Source: Multifurca ochricompacta (taxonomy: Eukaryota; Basidiomycota; Agaricomycetes; Russulales; Russulaceae). From it: a DNA stretch of 64,000 nucleotides. Both the position numbers and the translations under genes were made by a program. Positions 11,535-22,531 of this stretch are shown piece by piece; within the stretch, counting starts at the first letter, position 1; each line of letters begins with the position of its first letter. The notes beneath the pieces were generated by a model. It had not been told where the DNA came from and did not search any database. It saw nothing but the letters and a program-made list of their open reading frames with translations. The stretch is taken from positions 17,170 to 81,169 of the forward strand of contig WTXG01000173.1 of the NCBI GenBank assembly GCA_022496185.1. The letters are read 5' to 3'.

Positions 11535-13453
11535 TGTTGACACCCTATGTGTCTGGAGATGCTTCAGGCATCTAAGGTTCGCTTCAGCTGTAGATTAGAT
11601 TAGATTAGATTCCGGAGTATCGGACTTTTTATGTTATCTTTATTACATTCTTTTACTTCTTACTCAGCTGATTAGTGATGGATAGTGATTGGCAGGGGTA
11701 ACCCTGGGGTATCCTTGTTGGTACCCATACCTGTGGGTTACCTGCAGGTCACCTGTGAAAATGTGTGCAAGTTCTTTACTTGCATCGCGCATTTCAGATA
11801 ACTGGCCTGGGACTTCCCGGACCAAGAAGATACACAATGCGTTCATTTATGGCTGCTTAAGATCCCTCAATGACTCTTGTTTTATGCTCAGAAGATTAAG
11901 ATAATTCATTATTCCATTTTTATTTTATTATTCTGGTCTCAATTTTATACAAGCACAACTAAAATCCACCCCAATATACAGAGATGATTAGATAGGATGT
12001 TATAGAACATTGATGAAAAGCCTGTCAGATAACCACACAGAATGCAAAATAATTTGATGAACACATAGCAATTGGCAGGGGTAACCCCTTGATAATTGTT
12101 TTGATACCTGGGTTACCCATAAAATGAAACACGTGCAAGTTCTTTACTTGCATCGCGCATTTTGGACATCCGGCCTGGGACATCCTGGTCAAGGAGATAA
12201 GCACTTGGACACAGTGTGTTCATTTATGGCTACTCAAGATCCCTCAAAGATTCCTATTTTATGTTCATAAGATTAAGATAATTTATTATTCTATTTTTAT
12301 TTTATTATTCTGGTTTCAATTTTATATGAGCACGACTGTTCTTTGCATTTCTGCACATTTTGGATAAATGGCCCAGGCCATCCCGGTCAAGGAGATAAGC
12401 AATGCATTCATTTATGGCTACTCAGGATCCTTCAAAAATTGTTGGTTTATGTTCAGAAGATTAAAAGAATCCTTTATTTACATTATTATTTTATTATTCT
12501 GGTTTCATTTCATACAAGCGTGACTGTCCTGGTCCCTGGATGCACAATTCTGCACATTTAAGTCAACCTTCCTTAATAGGAAGGAGGTCAGACCACCATG
12601 TGATGCAATGTAGTTGCTGCCCCATGCAGCTTGTAGATACACATGGGCCTTGTTTCAATAAAGTAATTTGATAATTAGATTATAGAATAGTCTATATTAG
12701 TCTAGAGTGTATTTTAGATAGTGCCAGACTGGCGGAAATGATCGCACGTTAATAAAACAAATGCATCATGATTTTCAAGAATGTAGATCACTGATAACAC
12801 CTTTATTTTACATTGCACTGTTGATCTGCTTTGATATTTTGTAGGATAACACTAGAACATATTTACATTCATCCTGTAGCATACATCAGACGAGATCTTA
12901 TATTTTTGTGGCTGCAGATGTGTTTTATCTTGGAAATTCTACTGATCTTGTCAATGCATAATTGGCATCTATACCCACCAAACCCGCTGCGCAGGTACGG
13001 GTTTCCATGGGTTGGGAGCCATATACCCGTACCCATACCTGGCAAAACCCGTGGCGCTTACCCGCGCAGGTATGAAACCCCTTGACAATCACTAGTGATG
13101 GACTTAGTAATGCACAGTATAGCATGTGATTCTCCTTTGGCCAATGGCCTTTATCCCTCTTGTTTATTGTCTGGCACTTGTGGACTTATTCCCAGTGTGC
13201 ACAGACCATCCTTTGGGGTATATAAGGGTGTCTGTTTCATCTCTTTCACTTCAGAGTTCTTCTAACCTCTGAAGTGTAAGTTCCTTCTACTATACTTCTC
13301 TTTTACCTTTGACTAACTGTCTCTTGTAGACTACTTGTCTTTTAGGTGTGTAGTATAGTAATAGAGAGTTCTTCTAACCTCTGAAGTACTACTTGTCTTT
13401 TAGCTTTACTGCTACTAACCACAGTCAGTAACCAGCAGCATGATTGTTCAACA
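11535..13453 (+). mobile_element. Copia-type 5' LTR, split by F1-c
   Basis: The LTR runs TGTTGACACC...TTCAACA and is about 499 bp once F1-c and its TSD are removed. It has GGGTATATAAGGG near 13216. It matches the complement of the solo LTR at 45376-45883. Immediately after its end comes GGTTATGGGCCCTGC, which resembles the primer-binding site of Drosophila copia (an internal piece of initiator tRNA-Met). That points to a copia-superfamily 5' LTR. No matching right TSD is found, so the element is not solo but truncated. Confidence 0.7.
11683..13094 (-). mobile_element. hAT-like element F1-c, inside the copia-type LTR
   Basis: A 1,412-bp copy in the same orientation as F1-a. Perfect 8-bp TSD gtgatgga (11675-11682, 13095-13102). 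It carries many TG/CA where copy F1-e has CG, so it is more decayed. Confidence 0.9.
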
Positions 13454-13610
13454 GGTTATGGGCCCTGCTGCTCAAACTGATCTGTAATTCCCTTTTTTGT
13501 TCATTACAGCCCAACTCACTCTTGCACAAACAAGCTCTCACAAAAAGCTTCAAAGTCTTTCCCACTGCTTCTTCTGTGAGCTTTCCTATCTACTGTCTGT
13601 GCACCTTAAC
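13454..13610 (+). pseudogene. Start of a truncated copia-type internal region
   Basis: The primer-binding-like GGTTATGGGCCC is followed by about 150 bp that continue at 18560-18742 on the far side of F1-d. No intact frame can be read. It is called copia-type only from the adjoining LTR and primer-binding motif. Confidence 0.4.
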
Positions 13611-14387
13611 TAGTGATTGTCAAGGGGTTTCATACCTGCACAGGTAAGCGCTGCAGGTTTTGCTGGGTATGGGTACAGGTATATGGCTCCCAACCCATGG
13701 AAACCCATACCCATGCAGCGGGTTTGGCAGGTATAGGCGCCAATTATCCATTGACAAGATCAGTAGAATTTCCAAGATAAAACACATCTGCAGCCACAAA
13801 AATACAAGATCTCGTCTGATGTATGCTACAGGGTGGCATTAAATATGTTCTAGTGTTATCCTACAAAATATCAAAGCAGATTAATGGTGCGATGTAAAAT
13901 AAAATTCTTATCAGTGATCCACTTTCTTGAAAACCATGATACATCTGTTTTATTAATGCGTGACTAATTCTGCTAGTCTGGCACTATCTAAAATACACTC
14001 TAAACTAATATAGACTATTCTATAATCTAATTATCAAATTACTTTATTGAAACAAGGCCTGCATGTGTCTACAAGCTGCATGGGGCTAGTGTTTAAAAGT
14101 CCGGTTGCCCTAACCGAAAAAGCGACCGGAACTGGACCGGACCCAACCAAATGCAACCAGACCACCGGTTGCGGTTGCCCAGATTCTGTGACTTATCGGT
14201 TGCCGGTTGCATGCTATTACAGAATATTGAAAGACCGATGAAAACCGGTTTAGACCGGTTGCAACCGGTCTATTTCCATATATGGCATAGCCAAAGTCCA
14301 CAGCCATGGGAATACCCGACTCGCAGATCCGAGTCACCCGGGAGAAATTCCTGTGGGCTCCTAAACTGGAAATAAATGGCCAAAATT

Positions 14388-14470
14388 GGGAATTGAACCC
14401 AAGACCTACAGTCAGAGCCATGTCTACACACACGCACTCCCACTCAACCACTGAGCCACACAGTCTCACT
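14388..14470 (-). repeat. tRNA-like (SINE-type) module, left arm of F2-a
   Basis: On the minus strand it reads a pol III A-box-like TGGCTCAGTGGTTGAG followed about 45 nt later by GGGTTCAATTCCC, a good B-box. It is not a functional tRNA because I cannot form an acceptor stem. The module has an inverted partner in the other arm. Confidence 0.5.
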
Positions 14471-14547
14471 ACTAAAACCACACAATATATATTATATATG
14501 GTTACTAAGAGTATTATTAGATGTGTATCCTAAGTATCATGACAGTT

Positions 14548-15008
14548 TGTGACGAATTTGTGACAATTTATCTGCTTAGTGCAACACTTGCATTTCCAGT
14601 CTCAATCTCCAGTGGAGATTCACATGGCTAGCCATTATACTGAGCATTCTACCTTACTTACAAGACACTAGAGTACATGTATTTAAACAGAACATATTGG
14701 AAAGACAGACCTCCAGCAGGGCCTATTGCCACTGCTTCAACTCGCTTCTTGCACGCGTGCCCCTCTTGTAACTTGTGGGCCTCTTGAACGTTGACCGCGG
14801 CTCTTGTAGTTCGCTTTGACAGTCTTGAATCAACTTGCTTTTGATAGCCTTGACCTTGAGCCTCGATCCTGGCCCTCTGTGGTTCGCCTTAATACTGTGA
14901 CTTGACTGATCCTTGACAGTCTCGACCTTGACCTTGCGCACACTCCATAACTTGAAGGACTGCGGCTTGAATGACCTTGACACAGCAGAAATTAGAACAG
15001 ACTTAACA
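14548..15008 (+). mobile_element. Gyp-3-type LTR fragment inside F2-a
   Basis: From about 14590 it parallels the solo LTR at 26796-27550: both have an AATCTCC(A)NTGGAGATTCACATGG block, then CAAGACACTA(G/C)AGTACATG, GACAGACCT and the TTGACCTTGA-rich tail. The exact start (TGTGACGAAT, 14548) and end (ACTTAACA, 15008) are approximate. The ATTAGATGT..CCTAAGTATC sequence occurs on both sides of the whole fragment (14516-14538, 16118-16140). Confidence 0.55.
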
Positions 15009-16117
15009 GAACTTAGAATGAGAAACACTCACCGAACCCGCAAGGAGACGACAACGCGTCCCCTTTCCCGAATCCCCGAACGACAACGTCTCACTCAGCG
15101 CGAGAACCACAGACCCCTCCAATAGATGACGCGTCCCTCGAATACCAATCTCCGGATCAAAACTTAACAGACAGATCAGTAGCGCTAGACATTGAGAGCG
15201 CCTTACCGAGAACCAAAACTGCCTTGCCCTTCTTGCAAGCGACTCCCCGATCGACAGCGCCCCACTCGACGCTGAACCAACGAACCCGGATTTCCTCCTC
15301 GAACCTCGACTGGAAGCATGACTACTCCAGGAATCTTCAGTGACATCCATCGATATGAATCTTGCAGCTGTGGCGACCTCCTTCCCATTTGCCCTTCCTA
15401 CCCGATTAACCAACGACGTCGACCCGAAGCTGAAAGGGAACGCACGCTAGTTAGAATCATAAGAGGAGAACGCACCTTTCAACTGACATACACGCCTCGC
15501 GGTCAACCTCTACCAAGGGACGTGGTACCACGTCCGCCCTAACAATCTAGGACAGGACAAAGCTATTAGAAAAGCCCCAAAACAAAACCAGACTCAACGC
15601 ACCTGATTCCTCCAGAACCCCACCAAACCAAACACATCCTCCAACCGTCAATCGAAGCACTACCAGCAGGAGCGAACCTGGACACATGTCGACCACATTT
15701 CCTGAACCCCAACCTAGACAACGACAGCGATCAGCTAAAGACCCAGAAGAAGGACACACCGACTTACTATTAACCACGACACCCAAGGATGGGACGACCG
15801 GAGGATGAATTGAAGAGGTACCACCCCATTGTTTGACGGAAACCGGGCAAAGGCAAAGTATTGGTGGACTCAGATAGAGCTCCACAACTTCCTGAATAAC
15901 CAAGTGACAATCATAAGACATGAGATACCCAGAGTGTCCATGTGTTGGGCCTAATGAGAGGACCAAAAATTAACCGATGGGCGACGGAGAAGATGAGGTG
16001 GCTAGCCAATGTAGCCCACACTAGAATTCAAGAGCCGCACCCGTGGGAGAAATTCCGACAAGTGTTTCAGGTGGCATTCACCGATATAACCGCCGAGCAA
16101 AAAGTGTTACAACTTGT
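15009..16117 (+). pseudogene. Gyp-3-type internal region with gag remnant
   Basis: A 5' leader rich in CGAAC/CGACAACG text is followed by a gag-like frame at about 15942-16110. Key text is LMRGPKINRWATEKMRWL and HPWEKFRQVFQVAF, as in Ty3 retrotransposon gag. The same leader and gag occur, split by Gyp-1, at 23100-23653 and 34522-34860. Truncated after gag, with no pol. Confidence 0.5.
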
Positions 16118-16186
16118 ATTAGATGTATATCCTAAGTATCTAATTAATTGTGAACACATTTTTAATCTTATCACTTGTATTATCTA

Positions 16187-16592
16187 TGTTGAACCAAACA
16201 AAGATACTGGTACAGATGTTCCAGGATAGCAGTCTGACATAATTGTGATTACACATAGATAACACTAGTGATAAAATCAAAAACGCGTTCACAATTAATT
16301 AGATACTTAGGATATATACATCTAAGTGATAAGATCAAAAACGTGTTCACAATTAGTTAGATACTTAGGACATACATCTAAGTGATAAGATCAAAAATGC
16401 GTTCACAATTAATTAGATACTTAGGATATACATCTAATACAAGTGATAAGATCAAAAATGCGTTCACAATTAATTAGATACTTGGGATGTACATCTAAGT
16501 GATAAGATCAAAAATGCGTTCACAACTAATTAGATACTTAGGACATACATCTAAGTGATAAGATCGAAAACGCATTCACAATTAATTAGACA
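16187..16592 (+). repeat. Copia-type LTR start expanded into a ~56-bp minisatellite
   Basis: TGTTGAACC and the following 75 bp match the minus-strand LTR start at 47445-47521. Then a unit of about 56 bp (AAGTGATAAGATCAAAAACG, GTTCACAATTAATTAGATAC, TTAGGACATACATCT) repeats six times, starting near 16267, 16322, 16378, 16441, 16496 and 16551. An inverted half-copy lies at 16118-16186. The related LTR at 47 kb has only one such unit, so the array arose by local tandem expansion. Confidence 0.65.
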
Positions 16593-16635
16593 CATGCATA
16601 ACCCTATATATAATATATTGTGTGATTTTACTAGT

Positions 16636-16706
16636 GAGGCTGGGTGGCTCAATGGTTAGAGCACCGGACCGAGTGTGTACTTGGAGGTCTTGGGTTCAAT
16701 CACAGA
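16636..16706 (+). repeat. tRNA-like (SINE-type) module, right arm of F2-a
   Basis: A-box-like TGGCTCAATGGTTAGAGC and B-box-like GGGTTCAATCA (16692-16702) with tRNA-like spacing. The flanks do not pair into an acceptor stem, so a working tRNA is unlikely. It mirrors the module at 14388-14470. Confidence 0.5.
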
Positions 16707-17475
16707 TGTTGCCATTATATTTTCTGGCATGCTCTTTGATAAATATCATCCTCATTATGATATGATTATTACTACACTACTATACCCCTATTACATAAAT
16801 TTCATATTGTAGGACCGGTTCAGACCGGTTGTGGACCGGCAACTGGACTGAAAAAGACCGTTTTTCGGTCTTTAGGTGGTCCGGTCCAGTTATCTGGACA
16901 TAAGGTGCAACCGGCAACTGCAACCGGTTGCCGGTTGTGTCCCATTATGGTCAAAAAACTGGACTGGACCAGACTTTTAAACACTACATGGGGCAGTGAC
17001 TACATTGCATCACATGGTGGTCTGACCTCCTTCCTATTAAGGAAGGTTGACTTATACACGCAGAAATGTGCATCCAGGGACTAGGACAGTCGTGCTTGTA
17101 TGAAATGAAAGCAGAATAATAAAATAATAATGTAAATAAAGGATCCATTTAATCTTCTGAACATAAACCAACAATTTTTGAGGAATCTTGAGTAGCCATA
17201 AATGAATGTGTTGTGTCCAAGTGCTTATCTCCTTGACCAGGATGGCCCAGGCCATTTACCTGAAATGCACAGAAACACAAAGAACAGTTGCACTTGTATA
17301 AAATTGAAACCAGAATAATAAAATAAAAATGGAATAATAAATTATCTTAATCTTATGAACATAAAATAGGAATCTTTGAGGGATCTTGAGTAGCCATAAA
17401 TGAACATGTTGTGTCCAAGTGTGTATCTCCTTGACCGGGATCTCCTGGGCCAGATGTCCAAAATGTGCGATGCAA

Positions 17476-18051
17476 TGTTATGACCCTTGCCTAGCAACCC
17501 GCTTTTCTTTCATCTCCCCAATGACGATCCTACTTTACCACCTACACTACATTTCTTGATCATGTCTCCATCCTGGGATCCATCACATGCCTTGCTCCCT
17601 TCCCCATGACCACCTTTGTCCTTGTTTATACCGCTTTGCTTATGATTGTTTCCTTATCTTCTTATCATTACGACCAGACACTTACTTAATTCCCTATCAG
17701 AAGCTCGGCTTTACGCCATCCGCTTTCATATATTTGGGCCCACATGACTCCTGCTATCTTATCTTTAGGTGCTCATTCGATTACATATATAAGTCTGCTG
17801 TAACTACCTTGTAGACCTCAGACTCAACTTATTGAATACATTGGTGCTTGTCTTCAGGACATCCCCTTTGCTCCTTGACTCGTTTGTCTCAGTGATTCTG
17901 TCACTTCTCCACTCAACATTGTCTTTGGGAACAGCCCCTTTGACTTTGACTCATCTCATTTCACTCCAAGAGGCCTTATTGGTTTCTTATCTGATTATGA
18001 ATGATATGCTGTCACACAAGTTGTGCAGAACATCCTGCACCGGACGTAACA
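17476..18051 (+). mobile_element. Solo LTR of the Gyp family, 576 bp, nested in F1-d
   Basis: TGTTATGACC...CGGACGTAACA with perfect TSD tgcaa (17471-17475, 18052-18056). It interrupts the GCGATGCAAGTAAAG hairpin of F1-d. TATATAAG near 17785 with the R start CAGACTCAACTT downstream. Confidence 0.9.
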
Positions 18052-18551
18052 TGCAAGTAAAGAACTTGCATGTGTTTCATTTTATGGGTAACCCAGGTAT
18101 CAAAACAATTATCCAGGGGTTACCCCTACCAATTTCTATGTGTTCGTCAATTTGTTTTGCATTCTGTGTGGTTATCTGACAGGCTTTTCATCAATGTTCT
18201 ATAACATCCTATCTAATCATCACTGTATACTGGATTTTAGTTGTGTTTGTATAGAATTGAAAGCAGAATAATAAAATAAAAATGGAACAATTAATTATCT
18301 TAATCTTCTGAACATAAAACAAGAGTCATTGAGGGATCTTAAGCAGCCACAAATGAATGCGTTGTGTATCTTCTTGGTCTGGGAAGGCCCAGGCCAGTTA
18401 TCCAAAATGCATGATGCAAGTAAAGAACTTGCATGCATTTTCACAGGTGACCCACGGGTAACCCATGGGTTACCCATACCCATAGTGATGGGTATGGGTA
18501 CGGGTACAGGTACCAACGAGGATACCCCAGGGTTACCCCTGCCAATCACTA

Positions 18552-18742
18552 ACCTTAACACCCCACAGGATGATGCAGTTTGCTGCTCATCCTGAACTGT
18601 TTGGCTAGCCCTTCGGGGTTCTTGCAAAAGGTGTGAGGGACCCTTAAGTGGGAGAATCACCTTAAGCTCCTTGAGTGTGCACTAGGTATTAGTAGCTTCA
18701 TAGTTGTAGCTGGGTTTTTGTCCCATAGATAGTTTTAGTAGG
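18552..18742 (+). pseudogene. Continuation of truncated copia-type internal region
   Basis: This is the other side of the F1-d insertion site. It is short with stops in all frames. It ends where a minus-strand LTR (18743) begins. Confidence 0.35.
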
Positions 18743-19337
18743 TGTAATGCCTGGTGCGGGCATTCAGCACGACATGTGATGAAGTTGCGTAGCAAAACTA
18801 CAAAGTCTTTGTACACTGTGTTACTAGTGCACAGAGTTGAGTGACAAGTCAATACCAAGGAGCTAATCCCTTAGTACTGGTGAGCAGAAAAGTGCCAAAA
18901 GCACTGAGACGATTCTGGAGTCAGGTCTTAGGGATCACCCAGAAGGTAATGCACCAAGTTGATTAAGAAGTCAAGTCTGAGGCATACAGGGCTATCTAAG
19001 CAGGCCTTATATATGTAACAGGGATTGGAGTCCAAATCGGAGTAAAGTACTTGGCATATCAACGAAGTCATAATATCACTACAAGGGGAAATGGAGCAGG
19101 GGTGGGCCAGGTGAGAATATATGTAGACATATCTGGTATAGTTGTGATTCTGGTGGGAAAATACGTAAGAGTCCTGATGTAAAATATGAGTCATAGATAA
19201 GCACAGCCCAAGTCAAAGATAAGGAACAAATAAGTACAAAAGAAGGCATAAGCATAATCAACAAAGGTTAAACAAAGCCAAACAACAAGTCACATGGCAC
19301 AAACAAAGGAAAAGACGATGTAGCAGTGTTCATAACA
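18743..19337 (-). mobile_element. Minus-strand LTR A with attached 3' internal fragment
   Basis: TGTAATGCCT...TCATAACA, 595 bp, with a minus TATA (cttatatatg at about 19011). It is followed at 19338 by TTACCCCCTCTTT, the complement of a polypurine tract. Then 19350-19430 reads on the minus strand as the last residues of the third ORF (LVQDDNGMPI). So this is the 3' LTR of a minus-strand chromovirus, not a solo LTR. Confidence 0.75.
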
Positions 19338-19430
19338 TTACCCCCTCTTTAAGTCCTAGCAGAGCCAGCTAGATTGGCATACCATTGTCATCCTGGACCA
19401 AGGAGAGATAGTCGTCAGCTATGGTGTAGT
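19338..19430 (-). pseudogene. 3' tip of third ORF plus polypurine tract (element A)
   Basis: The minus strand encodes only the C-terminal tail of the third ORF, ending LVQDDNGMPI and a stop, followed by a purine-rich AAAGAGGGGGTAA at the LTR edge. It is nearly identical to 20935-21030, so two 3' ends lie in tandem. Confidence 0.6.
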
Positions 19431-20934
19431 TGTAACACCTGGTGCGGGTGTTCAGCATGATGTGTGACAAGTCGCGTAGCAAAACTACGAAGTCAAGTGT
19501 GCACTTGTCTTTCAAGTACATGGAGATCGGATGAGAAGTCAATACCAAGGAGCTAATCCCTTAGTACCGGTGAGCAGAAGAGTGCCAGAAGCACTGAGAT
19601 GGTTCAAGAGTCGGGTCTTAGAGATCACCCAGAAGGTAATGCACCAAGTCAATTAAGAAGTCGAGTCTAAGGCATACAGGCTATCTGTCACGGCTCTACC
19701 TTATTTTTCCTTTATTTTTCCCTTTTTTGGATCACATGACTGTGGGAAGATTACCCAGCAGTCTCAACACGTGATCATGGGAATGTAGTCGTGACATGGA
19801 TCATGTGACTGAGTCACATGTAATAGTCACATGCTGCTTAGTCAGCACAAGAGCCACTCAACAATAACAAGTCGATTCTCTATTGTATTTACCACAATAG
19901 GCAAGGCCCCACAGTCTAGACGGTTCTAGACCTAGTGGAGCTGTTATCAAGATAAGAGGAGTCCAGCCTAGAAGGTTCTAGGTAAGTGGAGCTCTAGATA
20001 AGGGCCCAGGTTGGGCCATGGCCAATTTTAGCACAGAATCACATGTATCAGTAGATAGACGTGTTCCAGATCAAAGGGCTAGACTACATATCAGTTATCT
20101 ACTCCACAGTGACGTCATTATGACATCACACTGTGGAGCAGGATCAGTCAGCAGAGTAAAGCAGCTTACGAATCACAGAGATAAGGCTCAGTCAGCAATA
20201 CAGCTGACTGATACTTGCTGATTCTTGCTTACACTTACTGCTTACCTCATTACACTGAGAAATGTATATAAGACCCTCTGTAACAGCCTGTAGCCCCCAT
20301 CTTGTCCTCTTGGGGCTGCAGGTGAGTAACTGTCTACACAAGTTTGATACATAGTGCTAATGGTATCCTGCCTCCCTGTGTGACTTGATCCTTTGGATCT
20401 TGTCCTCTTGGGGCTGCAGTTTCCTCCAGTTTCAGAATGCCGTCATTGTGGTTGCAAAACCACAGTGGGTGACACAGTTCCTGGTCATTACTTAACACGT
20501 GACGTTTGCCTCCGCGGTACGCCCAACGACTTAGGTCACCACACCCTTTGCCCTTCTGTTTCTAAGTGTACACGGAGCACCACCCGTTACACTATCTAGG
20601 CAGGCCTTATATACGTAATAGAGATCGGAGTCTGAATTGGAGTAACATACTCGATGTATCAACGAAGTCGTAATATATCTGAATGGGGAACAGGGTCAAG
20701 TGGGCCAGATGAGAATATATGTAGATGGATCTGGTATAGTTGCAATTCTGGTGGGAAAATATGTAAGCATTCTGATGTAAAGTACGTGTCATAGATAAGC
20801 ACAGCATGAGTCAGAGATAAGGAGCAAACAAGTACAACGCCAGTCACAACACAGTCAACAAAGGGACAAACACGTCCAAACAGCGAGTCACGTGAAAGAA
20901 AAGGGAGCAAGACGATGCAGCAGGGTTTGTAACA
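19431..20934 (-). mobile_element. Minus-strand LTR B, split by a plus-strand solo LTR
   Basis: TGTAACACCT...TTTGTAACA, about 593 bp once the nested LTR and its TSD are removed. It adjoins TTACCCCCC (polypurine tract complement) at 20935 and a minus-strand internal region, so it is the 3' LTR of that element. Confidence 0.8.
19686..20591 (+). mobile_element. Solo LTR of a distinct family, 906 bp
   Basis: TGTCACGGCTC...CCGTTACA with perfect TSD ctatc (19681-19685, 20592-20596). TATATAAG near 20267 lies ahead of repeated CATCTTGTCCTCTTGGGGCTGCAG text. No internal relative is in the window. Confidence 0.85.
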
Positions 20935-20965
20935 TTACCCCCCCTCTAAGTCCTAGCAGAGCCAG

Positions 20966-22155
20966 CTAGATTGGCATACCATCATCATCCTGAACCAGGG
21001 AGAGGTAGTCGTCGGCTATGGCGTAGTGGTCTGCATCATAGTTCTCCTTTTCTTCATCTGTGGGGCAAATGTGTGTTCATAGAAAACCATAGGGCCCCTG
21101 TCTCCCACAGCAAAAGCAGCCGTCATAAACATGACAATCGATTTCTCGGTGGCCAGCGTTGTGGGAGAGACATTTGCCACACCACCCCGATGGGTTCTGG
21201 ACAGTGGGGGCTTGCATGAGTTGTCAGAATAGGCATTGACGACTCCAGTGTGAGGTGCTCTGGCAATGTTGACATCGTTTCTTGGCCATGGGGCAACACC
21301 AGCTAAGATGGTACTTGCTGTTGCAGCGCCAGCAAAGCTTGCTGTCAGGGTTTTTGTGGAGACATGGCATTTCGAAACAGTGGGGGTTAAGCCGGGGTGC
21401 AAGGTTGAGGCAGCAACGAGGGAGTGGTCGTGCAAAAATGTCAGCGTACCATTCAGATATGATTTGGTATGCCTCTCCTTGTTCCAATCTCATCCTGATG
21501 CTCGCCAGGTGATGCTCTATGTCAAAGACCCCTCGGTTAATTTTTACCATTTGTCACTCATAGTTGCGACGCTGCATCTCCAAGTTGTCCCTGAGTGCCT
21601 GGAACTTATGCAACCGCGCAATTTTGGTGGTTAGTTGTGGCATACGTAGGTCTCGGAGCACCTCATTGATGGTGAAGGTGTGCGGGTCATGGGCTGATAG
21701 GTGTTGCAAATGTTCTGGCCCCAGGACATAATGAAGTCTGTTGATGGTCCTTTCTTCTAGGTACACTGGAGCCCTGTAGACTGGCCCTCCCTTCTCTAGA
21801 CAGCCGGCTACATCCATACCTTTGTTGGTGTAGTAAATATATTTGGCTACCTCCGTAGTGCTGTCGTTCTTGGATGACAGGATCATGAGTGGGAAGTAGA
21901 ATTGTGAGTTGGGGTTGTTCGGGAAAAATGGGAACTCTGGGGACTCATCACTGAAGTCCACGTTGATCAGGTCATTGGGATGGGGGTGTTGGGCAAATTA
22001 AAATCTTTGTCGATGTTGATGATTCTGTCCCCTTCAGCCACTTTGACGGTCGCATCATAGTCAATAGGAGAAAGTGGGCGAGAAGGAGGATGCACAGGAG
22101 TAGATAGGGGAAACACATCGATGGCAGCAGAGGCGTGGACTTTGGATGGTGACAT
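20966..22155 (-). pseudogene. Third ORF of a minus-strand chromovirus (tandem zinc knuckles)
   Basis: The start is ATG 22155-22153 and the stop 20968-20966, broken into three open pieces by frameshifts or stops. The N-terminal part has the PSRPLSPIDYDA motif. The middle has SPEFPFFPNNPNSQFYFPL, KYIYYTNKGMDVAGC and APVYLEERTINRLH, each with a close match in Gyp-1 and Gyp-2. The C-terminal part carries zinc knuckles (CWRCNSKYHLSWCC, then CQHCQSTSHWSRQC). Upstream, the frame ends with RRHPEA, like the tail after the chromodomain in Gyp-2. Function is unknown; nucleic-acid binding is inferred from the knuckles. Its survival in a diverged element argues that the protein mattered to the element. 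Confidence 0.75.
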
Positions 22156-22258
22156 GGATATTATTCTAGTCAGTTGTGGGGGAGTGGACTGTCTAATAGC
22201 ATATATTCTGTCTTGCTCTTTATCTGCCTCTGGATGGCGCCTATAGAAGTCATTGATA

Positions 22259-22474
22259 CAGTGCCTCACAAAACTGAGTCAATGTTTTGCACTTTTGCAC
22301 TGTTTGTTGAATATTGCATCAGCCAAAACAAATATAAACAAAGTCTTGGTAGACCATAAAAGGTACAAGATAAGGGTTATGTAATGCAACAATAATTATG
22401 TAAGTCTGATCAAAACCTGTGGAGCTATGCCCATTTCAAATTGGGGACTCATTGACTCAGTTTTGTGAGGGGGT
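22259..22474. repeat. Short inverted-repeat element, Tc1/mariner type
   Basis: Left end CCTCACAAAACTGAGTCAATG and right end CATTGACTCAGTTTTGTGAGG, 20+ bp perfect inverted repeats about 170 bp apart, with a TA just before the left end (22257-22258) and a TA after the right. This looks like a MITE or a Tc1 element edge. It truncates the minus-strand chromovirus. Confidence 0.6.
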
Positions 22475-22531
22475 ATCAGAAATGTCAGAATCTGATGCTC
22501 CACCAAATGTACAGCAACCAATCCTTAATAT

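Larger units (their letters stand above)
14087..16986 (+). mobile_element. hAT-like element F2-a with tRNA-like arms, nested in F1-d
   Basis: Ends TAGTGTTTAAAAGTCCGGT and AGACTTTTAAACACTA, with perfect 8-bp TSD catggggc (14079-14086, 16987-16994). Subterminal ACCGGT/CCGGTT motifs are dense at both ends. The arms are inverted copies that each contain a tRNA-like module (14388-14470 minus and 16636-16706 plus). The centre is filled by a Gyp-3-type retroelement fragment and a minisatellite. No transposase. Confidence 0.85.
13611..18551 (+). mobile_element. hAT-like element F1-d, carrying F2-a and a solo LTR
   Basis: Perfect 8-bp TSD accttaac (13603-13610, 18552-18559). Subtracting F2-a (2,900 + 8 bp) and the LTR at 17476-18051 (576 + 5 bp) leaves 1,452 bp, exactly the length of copy F1-e. 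The GGGTAC-rich right end is at 18430-18551. Nearly all differences from F1-e that I compared are C-to-T or G-to-A. Confidence 0.9.

Noticed and set aside
16256..16592. A CRISPR array
   Set aside because: The whole ~56-bp unit repeats with no unique spacers, the host is eukaryotic, and the unit derives from an LTR.
16636..16706. A tRNA gene
   Set aside because: A and B boxes are present, but no 7-bp acceptor stem can be formed and the module is mirrored inside a transposon arm; it is called SINE-type.
18743..19337. A solo LTR
   Set aside because: It is joined to a polypurine tract and internal sequence on one side, so it is a 3' LTR of a truncated element.
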